The notes: a model not told the origin generated them from the letters alone. Shown: positions 17,915-28,785, numbered from the stretch's first letter. The stretch is DNA of 40,804 nt from Candidatus Acetothermia bacterium (GCA_003566155.1 PXEP01000100.1:1-40804); one strand, 5' to 3'. Numbers and translations: made by a program.

Positions 17915-19477
17915 TCACGGATACCGGCGTTCCAACCGGGACAACACACGCGGAATGGCCCCCAAAAGGTCGGATGGGAGCACCCCCCGGGAGGACCGTA
18001 TCCGCGCCAGGAGTTCCGCCGCCTTCCCATGTGTGTACACGCCCACGCAAGCTGCCTCCACCGGATCGGCTCCTCCCGCCCACAGGCCGGCGATCACGCC
18101 GGCCAGGACGTCGCCGGAACCCCCATGGGCCAGGCCCGTATTGCCGGTTATGTTCAAGTAAAGGGAGCCTTCGGCCGAGGCGATCACCGTGGGTGCCCCT
18201 TTGAGCACTACCGTGTCTCCCCGCTCCCGGGCAGCGCCGTCGGCGGCGGTCAGCTTCTCGTTGACCACCTGCTGGGTTTCCATCCCCACCAACCGCGCAA
18301 ACTCCCCCGGGTGGGGGGTGAGCAGCCAGTGTCCCTCGTGGTCCCCGAGAAGCTTTCGGTCGTTGGCTAGTACATAGAGCGCATCGGCATCGACGATCAC
18401 ACGTGGGTGGCCGCACGTGGCCAGGGCCCGTACGACCTCGCTTGCCCCAGATGACCGCCCGATTCCAGGTCCCAGGACCACCACGTCCGCCGCTTCGGCG
18501 AGCTGGACGGCCCTGTCAGCCGCTTCGGGGGCGAAGGTGCCGTCGTCAGCCGACGGACCCGGGTGGACCAGCGCCTCCAGCGTCGCCCCCTCCAGCACCG
18601 AATACACCGGCTCCGGACAGAACACATGCACCAAGCCCGCGCCCGCTCGTAGCGCCCCCTCAGCAGCCAGAGCGGCAGCGCCGCCCATGCTGACCGCGCC
18701 GCCCACAACCAGGACTCGTCCGAAGGTCCGCTTATGGCCATGCGGCCAGCGCGGAGGAAGAGAAGCGGCGCAGAATTCGGCGGACAACACACGCGCCGCC
18801 GGCTCTACCTCGTCCCACGCTGCCGGAGGGTAGGCCACCGGGACCACTTCCACCTCACCGCACAGACCGGCCGCCGGGGGAAGCAGGTGGCACGGCTTAA
18901 GGGCCCCCATAGCCACAGTCAACTCAGCCCGCACAGTCGGGCCGGTGACGGTACCTCGGTCAGCGTCCATCCCCGAGGGAACATCCACCGCCACCACAGG
19001 CAGGGGGAAGTGCACAAGGCGCTCGATCAGCGCGCCCGCCACACCCCGGACAGGGCCCTCGACGCCCACCCCCAACAGCCCGTCGATGATCAGGTCAGCC
19101 CCACTCAGAAGTTCCTCCACCAGTTCCAGGTCTTGCTCTGTGGGCTCGGAGTTCAGCGTGTGGGTTCGGCCGGGGAAACTCGCGGCGAAAGCCCGCGCTT
19201 GGTCGGCGGAAGCCCCGCGGGGCTCGCCGAGCAAGATGGCCACCGGGTCAGCTCCCCACAGTCCTAGCCAGCGCAGCATGCCCATAGCGTCGCCGCCGTT
19301 CCCCCCCCGTCCACACAGGGCCACCACGCGTTCACCGGCCACGGATCCGGACCACCCCTGGACGGCCATAGCCGCCCCGTGGGCCGCCGATTCCATCAGA
19401 AGGACTTCTGGGACCCCCAGCTCCTCGGCCTTGCGGTCCAGTTCCCGTATGCTGTGCGACCATAGCACGGGTCTCAT
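17915..19477 (-). CDS. Bifunctional NAD(P)H-hydrate epimerase / ADP-dependent (S)-NAD(P)H-hydrate dehydratase
   Basis: YjeF_N (LLMESAAHGAAMAV, GRGGNGGDAMGMLRWL) fused to a carbohydrate-kinase-like domain (LTPHPGEFARL, NITGNTGLAHGGSGDVLAGVIAGL). Confidence 0.93.
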   Translation of the reverse strand: MRPVLWSHSIRELDRKAEELGVPEVLLMESAAHGAAMAVQGWSGSVAGERVVALCGRGGNGGDAMGMLRWLGLWGADPVAILLGEPRGASADQARAFAASFPGRTHTLNSEPTEQDLELVEELLSGADLIIDGLLGVGVEGPVRGVAGALIERLVHFPLPVVAVDVPSGMDADRGTVTGPTVRAELTVAMGALKPCHLLPPAAGLCGEVEVVPVAYPPAAWDEVEPAARVLSAEFCAASLPPRWPHGHKRTFGRVLVVGGAVSMGGAAALAAEGALRAGAGLVHVFCPEPVYSVLEGATLEALVHPGPSADDGTFAPEAADRAVQLAEAADVVVLGPGIGRSSGASEVVRALATCGHPRVIVDADALYVLANDRKLLGDHEGHWLLTPHPGEFARLVGMETQQVVNEKLTAADGAARERGDTVVLKGAPTVIASAEGSLYLNITGNTGLAHGGSGDVLAGVIAGLWAGGADPVEAACVGVYTHGKAAELLARIRSSRGVLPSDLLGAIPRVLSRLERRYP

Positions 19478-20397
19478 GGGCTGAATTCTACGCCTCGGTC
19501 GGCTTCCTCCCAAGTCGACAGCACCTTGTCGGCCACTTCGCTGGGATCACGGCCTGTCATATCTATCCACTGCAGGTCCTCACGGCGAAACCAGCTCAGC
19601 TGACGCCGGGCGTAAGCCTTGGTCCCCGAGACGATCCGGCGGCGTGCCTCCGGCAGATCGATCTCCCCCCTGAGGTAGGAAAACAGCTCCCGGTACCCAA
19701 TGGTGCGGGCGGCCGGAGCATCCGAGGGAAGTCCAGCTTCATACAGCGCGCGCGCCTCGTCCAGCAACCCTTCGGAGAGCATCCGATCCACCCGATGCTC
19801 GATCCGGCGGCGGAGTTCGGCCCGCGCACGGGAGAGTCCCACCTTGGCCATCGGCCAGGGAGCCGGCCGTTCCTCGCCCCAGAAGGAGGAGATAGGTCGG
19901 CCGACGGCATGGTAGACCTCCAGCGCCCGCACTATGCGCACCCGGTCCGTGGCCGCGATCCGTGTGGCGGCCTCCGGGTCGACCTTGGTCAACTGTGCGT
20001 AGAGCTGCTCCAGCGGGACGCCATCCAGCGTGCGCCGAAACGCAGGATCGGCCGGGGGACCTTCGAATAGTCCCTGTGTCAGGGCCCGGACGTACAACGT
20101 ACTCCCCCCGACGACCATCGCCCGCCGGTCACGGCTGTGGATCGCCGGAACGAGCTGTTCGCAGTCGCGACGGAACTGCGCGGCATCGTAGGACATTCGG
20201 GGGTCGAGAGCGCCGATCAAGTGATGGGGAACGCGCTTTAGTGCTTCGTCCGAAGGGCGATCGGTGCCGATATCCAGCCCCCGATACACAGCCCGGGCGT
20301 CGGCGGAGATGATCTCCGCCCGCTTTCGCTCGGCGACCTGCAACGCGACCTCCGTTTTGCCCGCCGCGGTGGGGCCCACCAAGAGGAGGACGGTCAC
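19474..20397 (-). CDS. miaA: tRNA dimethylallyltransferase
   Basis: [45 protein letters not shown]. Confidence 0.94.
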   Translation of the reverse strand: MTVLLLVGPTAAGKTEVALQVAERKRAEIISADARAVYRGLDIGTDRPSDEALKRVPHHLIGALDPRMSYDAAQFRRDCEQLVPAIHSRDRRAMVVGGSTLYVRALTQGLFEGPPADPAFRRTLDGVPLEQLYAQLTKVDPEAATRIAATDRVRIVRALEVYHAVGRPISSFWGEERPAPWPMAKVGLSRARAELRRRIEHRVDRMLSEGLLDEARALYEAGLPSDAPAARTIGYRELFSYLRGEIDLPEARRRIVSGTKAYARRQLSWFRREDLQWIDMTGRDPSEVADKVLSTWEEADRGVEFSP

Positions 20398-21503
20398 TCT
20401 TCGGCGGCCAACAGGTCCCTGAACCGGCGTAACGTCTGCTGCCGGGACGGGTGCTTCAGTTTCTCCAGAGCTTTTATTTCGATCTGCCGTACACGTTCCC
20501 GGGTCACATCGAACATCGCCGCCACCTCCTTGAGGGTGCGCGGATGCCCGTCGCTCAACCCGTACCGTAGCTCGAGGATCTCCCGCTCCCTGCCGTCTAG
20601 GCCCTGCAGAGCCTGGCGCAGTTCCTCCTTCAGTTTGGAGCGCAAGGCCTCCCGCGCGGGAGAAGGAATAGATGTATCGGCGAGAAAATCGCCCAACGTA
20701 TCTTCATCATCGTCCGAAAGCGGCCGCTCAAGCGAGGCCGTATACGAAGCTGCTTGGTCGATTTTCTTGACCCTGTCCACACTGGTGCCCATAAGCCCGG
20801 CCAGCTGCTCATAGGTAGGGGCAACCCCCTGACTCTGGATGTGCTCGCGTCGCAACCGACGCAACTCCTGCAACGCCTCCACCGTGTGCACGGGCACCCT
20901 TATGGTGCGGGCCTGATCGGCAATGGCACGCGTAATGGACTGGCGGATCCACCACGTGGCGTACGTGGAGAACTTATAGCCTTTGCGCCAGTCAAATTTC
21001 TCCACCGCCCGCATGAGGCCCATGTTTCCTTCCTGGATCAGATCCAAAAAGGACACCCCGCGGTGCATGTACCGCTTGGCGATGGACACCACAAGGCGCA
21101 GGTTGGCTACGGTGAGTTGTTCCCGCGCCCTTTCCCCCTGGGTGGATAGGTACCGCAGGCGCTGGGCCTCCTCGGGAGACACCTCGTCTTGGCTGAGCTT
21201 CTCCATCGCCTCCTGCCCCGCCTCGAACGCCTGAGCAAGCTCCACTTCTTGTTCTCGGGTCAGAAGGGGGACCCTTCCGATCTCCCGCAAGTAGGTCCGA
21301 ACCGGGTCGCGCCCTCTCTCCTGAGGTTCCCCGTCCGAGAGATCTGCGGGCACGGGTTCGGTGGACTCGGCCAGTTCTTCGAGGAGGGGTAGCGTTTCCA
21401 GGAGTTCCTCAGGGAAGTTCTGCTCCTGCCGCCCTCCCTCGACGTGTTCCTCGGGGTGGTGCTTACCGTCAGCTCCGTTGTGCACACCGCCCCCTATACA
21501 CAA
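20394..21503 (-). CDS. rpoD: Primary sigma factor (sigma-70/RpoD-like, 369 aa)
   Basis: [73 protein letters not shown]-terminal TREQVRQIE-like HTH. Confidence 0.94.
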   Translation of the reverse strand: MCIGGGVHNGADGKHHPEEHVEGGRQEQNFPEELLETLPLLEELAESTEPVPADLSDGEPQERGRDPVRTYLREIGRVPLLTREQEVELAQAFEAGQEAMEKLSQDEVSPEEAQRLRYLSTQGERAREQLTVANLRLVVSIAKRYMHRGVSFLDLIQEGNMGLMRAVEKFDWRKGYKFSTYATWWIRQSITRAIADQARTIRVPVHTVEALQELRRLRREHIQSQGVAPTYEQLAGLMGTSVDRVKKIDQAASYTASLERPLSDDDEDTLGDFLADTSIPSPAREALRSKLKEELRQALQGLDGREREILELRYGLSDGHPRTLKEVAAMFDVTRERVRQIEIKALEKLKHPSRQQTLRRFRDLLAAEE

Positions 21504-23190
21504 GCGCCCGTTTGCGGCATAGTTCCGCGCGCTCGCTCGTCAGCTTCTCCGCCTTATCGCGCTGGCCGGCAGCCTCGGCTTCGGCAATTGCCGTGCCCAG
21601 CTCCTGGATCTTCAGCTCCAAGCGGGGAAGAACAACGAATCGGTTGACAGCATCGTTTACCGCCCGTTGCTCATCGCGCAACCGGACGTCAAGCAGCGCC
21701 GCCCGCGCTGCGCGCGACGCCGCCTGGGGAGGCAGTTCGCCAATTAGATCAGCGTCAGACGGCGCAGCGCCCGCCCGCCAGAGCTCCAACCACCGTTCCA
21801 CGATAGGTCGATATTCAGGGCGAAAATCCCTCACTTCAAGCTCCGACAACACGGCCTCGGGGAGCTTCCCGCATAGCAAAAAGTGCAAAATCAGTTCCTC
21901 AAGGCTTAATTCGCTGGGCTCGGTGTCCTCCTCCACAGGTTGGACTTTCGTCCGTCCCGAGCGCAGCGCCCCGTACACTTCTTCCTCGGGCAGTTGGAGA
22001 AGGCGGGCCAGCCCCCTTCCTAGTTCGTGTTTCAGGGGAACGCTGCGGATGTCCTGCCACAATACGCGCGCCTCCTCCAACGCCGTCTCTTTTCCTTCCA
22101 GACTGTCCACATCAAGACGCTCGGCCAGGGTGTGGAGGAAGAACATGTGGAACGGCTGGGCTTCGTCCAATATTCGACGAACCTCGTCCGCGCCGTGAGC
22201 TCGGACCAGGGAATCAGGGTCCTCGCCCATAGGCAGTTGGGCAACCCGCACCTGAAGTCCGGCCGAACGCAACACCACCATCCCCCGGAGGGCGGCTGCG
22301 GACCCAGCGGAATCACGATCGTATGCGATCACCGCTTGGTTCGTGTACCGAGCAAGCAGACGCGCCTGGGCCTCGGTGAGCGCAGTGCCCATGGATCCCA
22401 CTGCCTCGGCGATCCCCTCCTCGTGCAGCCCGATCACATCGGTGTACCCTTCGACAAGCACCGCCCGGCCCTGGCTACGCATGGGGGCCACCGCGGCATC
22501 CAGCCCGAATAACAGCGTGCCCTTTGTAAAAAGCGGCGTATTGGGGACGTTGACATACTTGGGATTTCCCGACAGCGCCCGCCCGGCAAACGCGACCTCC
22601 CGCCCCCGGGGATCGCGCAGGGGGAACATGACCCGGTCACGAAAACGATCGTAGTAACCATGCTTGCCCTTGATGACCAGCCCCAGCTTCTCCAACGTCT
22701 CTGCTCCGTGCTCCCCCAGGGCCTTGAGCAAGCTGTCCCATGCCGGTGGGGCGAACCCGATCCCCCACCGCTTCCATGTATTCTCCCCGAACCCCCGCTG
22801 GATCAGGTATTCCCGGGCGTTCTTGCCTGCCGTCGAGCGCAGCGTGCGCGAGAAGAACCGTTCGGCCTCGCTACAGACTTCGACCAGCTTTGTCTGCTCT
22901 CCACGTCCGGATAGCTCGACACCGACTTCGTCGGCCAGACGGGCCAGCGCCTCGGCGAACTCCAGTTTCTCCACCCGCATCATGAAGCCGATCGCGTCCC
23001 CGCCGGCCCCGCAGCCGAAGCAATGCCAGAGACCCTTTTCGGGGGAGACCGTCATCGACGGGCTGCTGTCGGCATGGAACGGACAACGTCCCTTCAGCCC
23101 CTTGCCGGAAGGGGTGAGCGTCACATAGCGGCCGATCAACTCGGCCACGTCGACCCGCGATTTGACTTCTTCAACCTCAGGTCCGGCCAC
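21469..23190 (-). CDS. dnaG: DNA primase
   Basis: [34 protein letters not shown] zinc finger; Toprim [17 protein letters not shown]. Confidence 0.94.
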   Translation of the reverse strand: MAGPEVEEVKSRVDVAELIGRYVTLTPSGKGLKGRCPFHADSSPSMTVSPEKGLWHCFGCGAGGDAIGFMMRVEKLEFAEALARLADEVGVELSGRGEQTKLVEVCSEAERFFSRTLRSTAGKNAREYLIQRGFGENTWKRWGIGFAPPAWDSLLKALGEHGAETLEKLGLVIKGKHGYYDRFRDRVMFPLRDPRGREVAFAGRALSGNPKYVNVPNTPLFTKGTLLFGLDAAVAPMRSQGRAVLVEGYTDVIGLHEEGIAEAVGSMGTALTEAQARLLARYTNQAVIAYDRDSAGSAAALRGMVVLRSAGLQVRVAQLPMGEDPDSLVRAHGADEVRRILDEAQPFHMFFLHTLAERLDVDSLEGKETALEEARVLWQDIRSVPLKHELGRGLARLLQLPEEEVYGALRSGRTKVQPVEEDTEPSELSLEELILHFLLCGKLPEAVLSELEVRDFRPEYRPIVERWLELWRAGAAPSDADLIGELPPQAASRAARAALLDVRLRDEQRAVNDAVNRFVVLPRLELKIQELGTAIAEAEAAGQRDKAEKLTSERAELCRKRALVYRGRCAQRS

Positions 23191-23779
23191 TTCCCAGCCC
23201 CCTCAGGAAAGGATTGCTGCGGCGCTCCTCGCCGATGGTGCTGGCGGGCCCGTGCCCGGACAGCACCGTCCACTCATCGTCCAATGCTAACAGCCTCTCC
23301 AGCGATCGTTCCAGCGTGCTCCAGTTTCCTCCCGGAAGGTCGGCCCGCCCCACCGAGCCGGAAAAGACCACATCCCCTACCCATATCGTCTTCCCCCGCT
23401 CCCACAAGAACGCCACCGATCCTGGAGAATGGCCCGGAAGGTGCCACACCAAGAGCTCTTCTTCACCTAAACTGAGCCGATCACCTTCGCTCACGGGGTG
23501 CCCCAAGGGAGGCGGTTGTTGCCCCATGGCACGGAATACGGGCTCCTCGGAAGCGTGATAGGCAATCGGCGCTGCGGTACGCTCCTGGGCCTTCACCGCC
23601 CCATCGGCGTGGTCAAAGTGGCCGTGGGTCAGCAGCACATACCGCACCCGCACATCACGCAACTTGCTCTCCATCCCCGCGGGGAAATCCCCTGGATCCA
23701 ACACCGCCCCCTCCTGGCCACTGAACAGAAGGTAAGCGTTGGCCATAAGTGGCCCCACAGGCCAAGTTTCAATCCGCAT
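23177..23779 (-). CDS. MBL-fold metallo-hydrolase (glyoxalase II-like)
   Basis: THGHFDHADGAVK, HLPGHSPGSVAF, SGHGPASTIGEER. Confidence 0.9.
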   Translation of the reverse strand: MRIETWPVGPLMANAYLLFSGQEGAVLDPGDFPAGMESKLRDVRVRYVLLTHGHFDHADGAVKAQERTAAPIAYHASEEPVFRAMGQQPPPLGHPVSEGDRLSLGEEELLVWHLPGHSPGSVAFLWERGKTIWVGDVVFSGSVGRADLPGGNWSTLERSLERLLALDDEWTVLSGHGPASTIGEERRSNPFLRGLGSGRT

Positions 23780-24501
23780 CAGTCGCTAGTATGCGCAACC
23801 GTGAGCACGAACACATCCCCGTACCCGGCTGCACGCAACGCGCGGGCCGCTTCGGCGACCGTCGCTCCGGTAGTGAAAACATCGTCCACCACAATCACTC
23901 CTTCATCCTTCCCCAACCGGCGGGCGCGGAACGCCTCGTGGAGGGCGCCGATCCGCTGCCGGCGACTGCGACCCACCTGCGGCGGCGTGGCGCGGGGCTT
24001 GCGCAGCAAGTCCCGATAGGGAAAGCCCAGCGCCCGCGCTGTGGCTCGGGCAAGATCACGCGCTGGGTGGTAGCTTCTTTGCTTCAGACGCCGCGGATCC
24101 GGCGGGACGCATGTCACCAAATGGATCTCCTCAGATGCGGGATCGACCATGGCTGCCAACAGCTTGCCCAACGGGCGGGCCAATGCACGCTCGCCGTGGT
24201 ATTTCAACGCCTGCACAACGACGGCAAGCGTCCCGTCGTAGGATCCCAGCGACCGAGCCCACAGGTAAGGGCGTGGGGTAACTGCACAATCCGAACAGAG
24301 CGATTGGCCCCCTCCTGCCGCGCACCCGCATACCCCACAGGTCTCGGTCGGCGCCGAAAAGAGCTCCGCCTTGCATGCACGACACAGCGGCTCCATCAGG
24401 TGTACCGGCCCCGCACACAGGTAGCAGCGGGGCGGGTACAGCAGCGCCCCCACGGCCGCCACCGCCCGCGGCGGCTCAACCAGCGATGTAGCCCGCCACA
24501 T
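23779..24501 (-). CDS. ComF-family phosphoribosyltransferase
   Basis: Two CxxC pairs at the N-terminus, LKYHGERALARPLG, VIVVDDVFTTGATVAEAARAL PRPP motif. Confidence 0.92.
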   Translation of the reverse strand: MWRATSLVEPPRAVAAVGALLYPPRCYLCAGPVHLMEPLCRACKAELFSAPTETCGVCGCAAGGGQSLCSDCAVTPRPYLWARSLGSYDGTLAVVVQALKYHGERALARPLGKLLAAMVDPASEEIHLVTCVPPDPRRLKQRSYHPARDLARATARALGFPYRDLLRKPRATPPQVGRSRRQRIGALHEAFRARRLGKDEGVIVVDDVFTTGATVAEAARALRAAGYGDVFVLTVAHTSD

Positions 24502-25501
24502 CCACCAATCGGTTCACGTAGCCCCACTCGTTGTCATAGAAGGACAAGACCTTAACCACATCTTTGTCTTGGGGTAGGGTCATCGTATAGGCCAGCGCGA
24601 CCACCGCGGAATGCTCATCCCCGATCACGTCGCTGGACACGATCGGATCATCGGTCACCATCATCACCTCACCAAGTGGTCCACGGGCTGCTTCGCGGAA
24701 CGCTTGGTTCACCTGCTCCACGGAAGCCTCCCGGCTCAGCTTGGTCGTGAAATCGGAGACCGATCCGCAGGGCACGGGGACCCGGATAGCCATTCCGTCC
24801 ATCTTCCCCTCCAGGTCGGGGAACACTTTGGGGATGGATCGGGCCGCTCCGGTGGAGGTGGGCACGATGTTCGCCGCCGCGGCACGCGCCCGGGCTCCGT
24901 CCTTGTGGGGGGCATCCACCAGGCGCTGGTCGGCCGTATAGGCATGCACCGTAGTGAGAAATCCGTTCTCGATTCCAAAGCTGTCATGGAGAACTTTGAC
25001 CACCGGCCCCAGCGAGTTTGTGGTGCACGAGGCTGCGGATACGATGCGGTGGGACTTCGGATCGTAATCGCCCTCGTTCATGCGCCATAGGATCTGGGGC
25101 ACTTCGCCTTTGCGCTCTCCTTTGGGGGGGGCCGTCAACAGAACACGTTCCGCCCCGGCCCGTAGATGCGCTTCGGCTTTGTCCGGGTCGCGGAATACGC
25201 CGGTGGCCTCGATGGCCACCTTGACACCGTAACGCTCCCAAGCCAGCGCGGCAGGGTCCTTCTCCGACAGATACGCGATCCTCTTTCCGCCTACGAACAG
25301 CTCGTTCGCAGCGGCCTGTATTTCGAACGGAGCGCGCCCGTACACGGTATCGTATCGCAACAGGTGCGCCGCCTGATCGGCGGGCAAAAACGGGTCGTTG
25401 ACCGCTACCACTTCCAGGGGCCAGCCCCGCTCGGCCAACACACGCAATGTGACCCGCCCGATTCGACCAAATCCATTGATCGCCACTTTCGTCGCCATCA
25501 T
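24476..25501 (-). CDS. gap: Glyceraldehyde-3-phosphate dehydrogenase, type I
   Basis: KVAINGFGRIGRVTLRVL, SAASCTTNSLGPVVKVL, FYDNEWGYVNRLVD. Confidence 0.95.
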   Translation of the reverse strand: MMATKVAINGFGRIGRVTLRVLAERGWPLEVVAVNDPFLPADQAAHLLRYDTVYGRAPFEIQAAANELFVGGKRIAYLSEKDPAALAWERYGVKVAIEATGVFRDPDKAEAHLRAGAERVLLTAPPKGERKGEVPQILWRMNEGDYDPKSHRIVSAASCTTNSLGPVVKVLHDSFGIENGFLTTVHAYTADQRLVDAPHKDGARARAAAANIVPTSTGAARSIPKVFPDLEGKMDGMAIRVPVPCGSVSDFTTKLSREASVEQVNQAFREAARGPLGEVMMVTDDPIVSSDVIGDEHSAVVALAYTMTLPQDKDVVKVLSFYDNEWGYVNRLVDVAGYIAG

Positions 25502-26067
25502 CGCTCCTTTCGGCAGATGCCTATGAAGTGCTCATGCACACACGGATCCCCGGTCAGCTCCGGATGGAAGCTGGCCGCCACCAGCTGCTCCTGCTGCACC
25601 CACACCGGCTTGTCGGCCAGCGTTCCCAAGATTCTGACAGCCGCGCCGACCGAACGCACAACCGGAGCGCGGATGAACACGCCCGGCACACTTCTCTCGG
25701 CCCCAGTCTGAACCAGCGCCTCGAACGAATCCGCCTGCCGTCCCGTGCCATTTCTTTCCAACGCAATGTCTAAGTGCCCGAAGTAAGTCCGCGGCCAGTT
25801 AACGATCTCCCTGGCCAACAGGACCATGCCCGCACAGGTACCCAAAGCGGGAAGCCCGGCGGAAATCGCCTTTGCCAGTCTAGAACCCAACCCGGTGGTT
25901 TGCATGAGGCTCCACATAGCAGTGGACTCTCCCCCGGGTAGCACCATGCCCGCCAGGCCGGCCATGTCACGCTCCTTGAATACTGGGATAGGGCGTACGC
26001 CCAGCGACCGTAGCATGGCCAGGTGCTCGCGCACGTCCCCTTGGACGGCCAGCACCCCCAGCTTCAC
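25498..26067 (-). CDS. pdxT: Pyridoxal 5'-phosphate synthase glutaminase subunit (GTG start)
   Basis: [43 protein letters not shown]. Confidence 0.94.
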   Translation of the reverse strand: MKLGVLAVQGDVREHLAMLRSLGVRPIPVFKERDMAGLAGMVLPGGESTAMWSLMQTTGLGSRLAKAISAGLPALGTCAGMVLLAREIVNWPRTYFGHLDIALERNGTGRQADSFEALVQTGAERSVPGVFIRAPVVRSVGAAVRILGTLADKPVWVQQEQLVAASFHPELTGDPCVHEHFIGICRKER

Positions 26068-26939
26068 CGCTCTTGCATCCTTTCGGGCTCGGGGATGTCC
26101 TCGATGGACAGTCCAACCATTGCCTCCCCCAGGCCGGCGGAAACCTCGGCCACCATCCTGGCGTCCTCGTAGTGGGTGCACGCGGTCACGATCGCCCGCG
26201 CTCGTTTCTCGGGCTCCTCGGACTTGAATATCCCTGATCCTACGAACACTCCATCGCAGCCCAACATGCGCATGAACGCGGCATCGGCCGGCGTGGCTAT
26301 GCCTCCGGCGGCGAAGTTGACGACCGGAAGGCGTCCGCGCTCACCGATCGCATGGAGAACGTCGGCCGGGGCACCGATCTCCTTGGCATACGACACCGTC
26401 TGCGCGTAGCTAAGCCCTTGCAGGCGCTTTATCTGCTGATTGAGCACACGCATATGGCGGACGGCCTCCACCACATTGCCCGTACCGGCTTCGCCTTTGG
26501 TGCGCATCATCGCCGCACCCTCGGCGATCCGCCTGGCCGCCTCCCCCAAATCGCGACAACCGCACACAAAGGGAATCGTGAACCCCCACTTGTCGATATG
26601 GTGGAACGGGTCGGCAACGGTCAGCACTTCCGACTCGTCGATGAAGTCCACCCCCAACGACTCAAGCAGCCGAGCCTCGGCCACATGTCCGATACGGGCT
26701 TTGGCCATGACCGGGATGGACACGGCATCCTGAATGGACTTTATCCTGGCGGGATCGGCCATCCTTGCCACCCCGCCATGGGCTCGGATGTCAGCGGGGA
26801 CTCGTTCGAGAGCCATCACCGCCACTGCACCCGCCTCCTCGGCGATGCGCGCTTGCTCAGGGGTGGTGACGTCCAGTATCACACCACCTTTGAACATCTC
26901 CGCAAAGCCCGTCTTAACACGGTACGTGCCCTTGTCCAT
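26064..26939 (-). CDS. pdxS: Pyridoxal 5'-phosphate synthase lyase subunit
   Basis: [52 protein letters not shown]. Confidence 0.96.
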   Translation of the reverse strand: MDKGTYRVKTGFAEMFKGGVILDVTTPEQARIAEEAGAVAVMALERVPADIRAHGGVARMADPARIKSIQDAVSIPVMAKARIGHVAEARLLESLGVDFIDESEVLTVADPFHHIDKWGFTIPFVCGCRDLGEAARRIAEGAAMMRTKGEAGTGNVVEAVRHMRVLNQQIKRLQGLSYAQTVSYAKEIGAPADVLHAIGERGRLPVVNFAAGGIATPADAAFMRMLGCDGVFVGSGIFKSEEPEKRARAIVTACTHYEDARMVAEVSAGLGEAMVGLSIEDIPEPERMQER

Positions 26940-26980
26940 GAGTGCTCACCTCGACAGAGAGAATCAGCTCTCTCCGGCCC

Positions 26981-26986
26981 ATTATA
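26981..26986 (-). promoter_or_regulatory. -10 box TATAAT for the pdxS-led gene run
   Basis: Minus-strand CTGTGTATAATGGGCC, ~42 nt upstream of pdxS ATG; weak -35. Confidence 0.45.
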
Positions 26987-27029
26987 CACAGCTCACGGCA
27001 GGGGCTTCACAGCACGGCACAGTTCGTGT

Positions 27030-27058
27030 TTGACGGGAGGGGCATACTATGCTAGGAT
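27030..27058 (+). promoter_or_regulatory. Sigma-70 promoter TTGACG-N17-TAGGAT with extended -10 (TGC)
   Basis: TTGACGGGAGGGGCATACTATGCTAGGAT. Confidence 0.65.
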
Positions 27059-27153
27059 GCATTTGCGTCTGGGAGAGTCGCCAAGCGTCTCATGTCGTGG
27101 TCAACGCCGCGACCCCAGTCGCTTTCCTTTTGTGCAGGGGAGGAGATCTCTGA

Positions 27154-28049
27154 ATGTACCTCTGTTACGTCGATGAATCGGGGACACCAGAGATCCCAGG
27201 TAACACCTCGCATTATGTGCTTGCAGGCTTGGCCATTCCTGTTTGGCATTGGAAGACCTGCGACAAAGACTTACGAAAGCTCAAGACCGGATACGGACTG
27301 CAGGACGCAGAGATTCACACCGGATGGCTTCTCCGTCCGTATCGAGAACAAGCGTAATACCGGGCTTTGAGAGCTTAGATCCAATGCGACGGCGTCAGGA
27401 GGCGCGCACATATCGAAAGCAGCACCTCCTTCAGTTGCAGAGTTCCGGCCAGAACAAGCTCTACAAGCGGATGAAGAAAAACTACCGCAACACCGATAGC
27501 TACGTACATCTAAGTTACAAGGAGCGCAGACAACTTATCACGGAAATCGCTATGCACATTTCGCAATGGGGATTCGCTAGGCTGTTTGCCGAGTGTATCG
27601 ACAAGGTCCACTTCAACCCAACCATTGCGGGAATGTCCGCTGAGCAACAGGCATTTGAACAGATCGTTTCGCGCTTCGAGAGATTCTTGCAGTCAATCAG
27701 CGAGCCCAAGAACAAGAACTACGGACTCTTAAACCACGATAATAACCAGACCGTGGAAATGAAACATACCGCACTGATGCGGGAGTTCCTCAAGCAGGGA
27801 ACCTTGTGGACAGAGGTGAATCATACAATTGAAACCCCACTATTTGTTGACAGCGAGCTAACTTCCATGGTGCAGATTGCTGACCTGTGTGCCTACGCTC
27901 TGAGAAGGTACCTGGAGAACGGTGAGGAAGAGCTATTTGAGCTAGTGTTTGAGCGGGCAGACAGGAGGGGAAACACAGCTGTAGGTGTACGACACTACAC
28001 AGATCAATCTTGCTCCTGCACGATCTGCACAAGACACCGTACTACGTAG
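27154..28049 (+). pseudogene. DUF3800-family protein interrupted by a frameshift near 27340-27360
   Basis: N-part MYLCYVDESGTPEIPGNTSHYVLAGLAIPV...EIHTGWLLRPYREQA* (27154-27357); C-part in another frame VIPGFESLDPMRRRQEARTYRKQ...ETPLFVDSELTSMVQIADLCAYALRRYLE...GVRHYTDQSCSCTICTRH. SD GGGGAGGAG. Confidence 0.8.
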
Positions 28050-28231
28050 CATCAGAGCGGACCAGTGTTACTGGGAGTGCCATATGGGGTGCTGAGTCCT
28101 GATAGATTCGGACACGGACACACGTTCCTCTATACCCCCATGGTGGTAACTTCCACGAGATCAAAACCGCACTGTGGATGGTCCGGCACCATAGCCACTG
28201 AACACGCTGGCGTGCCCGGCTTAGCCGGGAG

Positions 28232-28419
28232 ATGGCGAGGATGCGTAGGGCAGCACTGTTTGCTCTGGTCCTTTAGGGGTTGCTTGAGTTTGAGGGCTGC
28301 AACAGAAATACAACGGCGCGATTCACAGCGACCCCCGGACCGGTGAAGTCCCGCTTACTGTGCAGTTTGATGCCTCCGGGTCCACCAGGGAGCGTGTCAG
28401 CTACCACTGGGCTCGATGA
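28232..28419 (+). pseudogene. Relic of a PKD-domain lipoprotein
   Basis: MARMRRAALFALVL*GLLEFEGCNRNTTAR, then frameshift into IHSDPRTGEVPLTVQFDASGSTRERVSYHWAR* (28321-28419): signal/lipobox plus PKD core. Confidence 0.6.
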
Positions 28420-28682
28420 TCCGCTCAGCGTTTCTCTGCTTCAGCCGATCACCACTGCGTGTGCAGAACAGAGCCTCAGTCGGAAGCATCAGTCCGCGTA
28501 CTTCGACCCAGCGGCGAAGCGCAAGGAACAGCTTGCGTCCCATGAACACGGCCCTTTCCCTTCCGTTCTTGGCTTGTCGGATGCGTATGCTCTGATCGGA
28601 CAGTTCTTTCGGCCAAACCCTTGCTTATACAGTACAGATCGAACAGTCGGGTCGCTTCAGCAAGATCGAGCGAGGTTGACAT
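28398..28682 (-). pseudogene. Relic of a tyrosine recombinase/integrase (internal deletion plus frameshift)
   Basis: N-part STSLDLAEATRLFDLYCISKGLAERTVRSE; second frame SIRIRQAKNGRERAVFMGRKLFLALRRWVEVRGLMLPTEALFCTRSGDRLKQRNAERII (28398-28591) resembles the Xer catalytic-domain start. Confidence 0.6.
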
Positions 28683-28785
28683 GGCCGCCGGTACCCCCTC
28701 TTTCTGAGGCCGTTCGGCGGCTGTTGCTAAACGAGGCCCGAAGCTTTGACCACGCTCTTCAAACGGCGTACCATCGGTGGATCAG

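Noticed and set aside
27340-27360. Programmed ribosomal frameshift in the DUF3800 gene
   Set aside because: No slippery heptamer or obvious downstream pseudoknot at the join; mutation or sequencing error is simpler.
28215-28229. CCCGGC-TTA-GCCGGG hairpin as a REP copy or terminator
   Set aside because: Lacks the GTAG foot and CTTG loop of the REP family and has no following T-tract.
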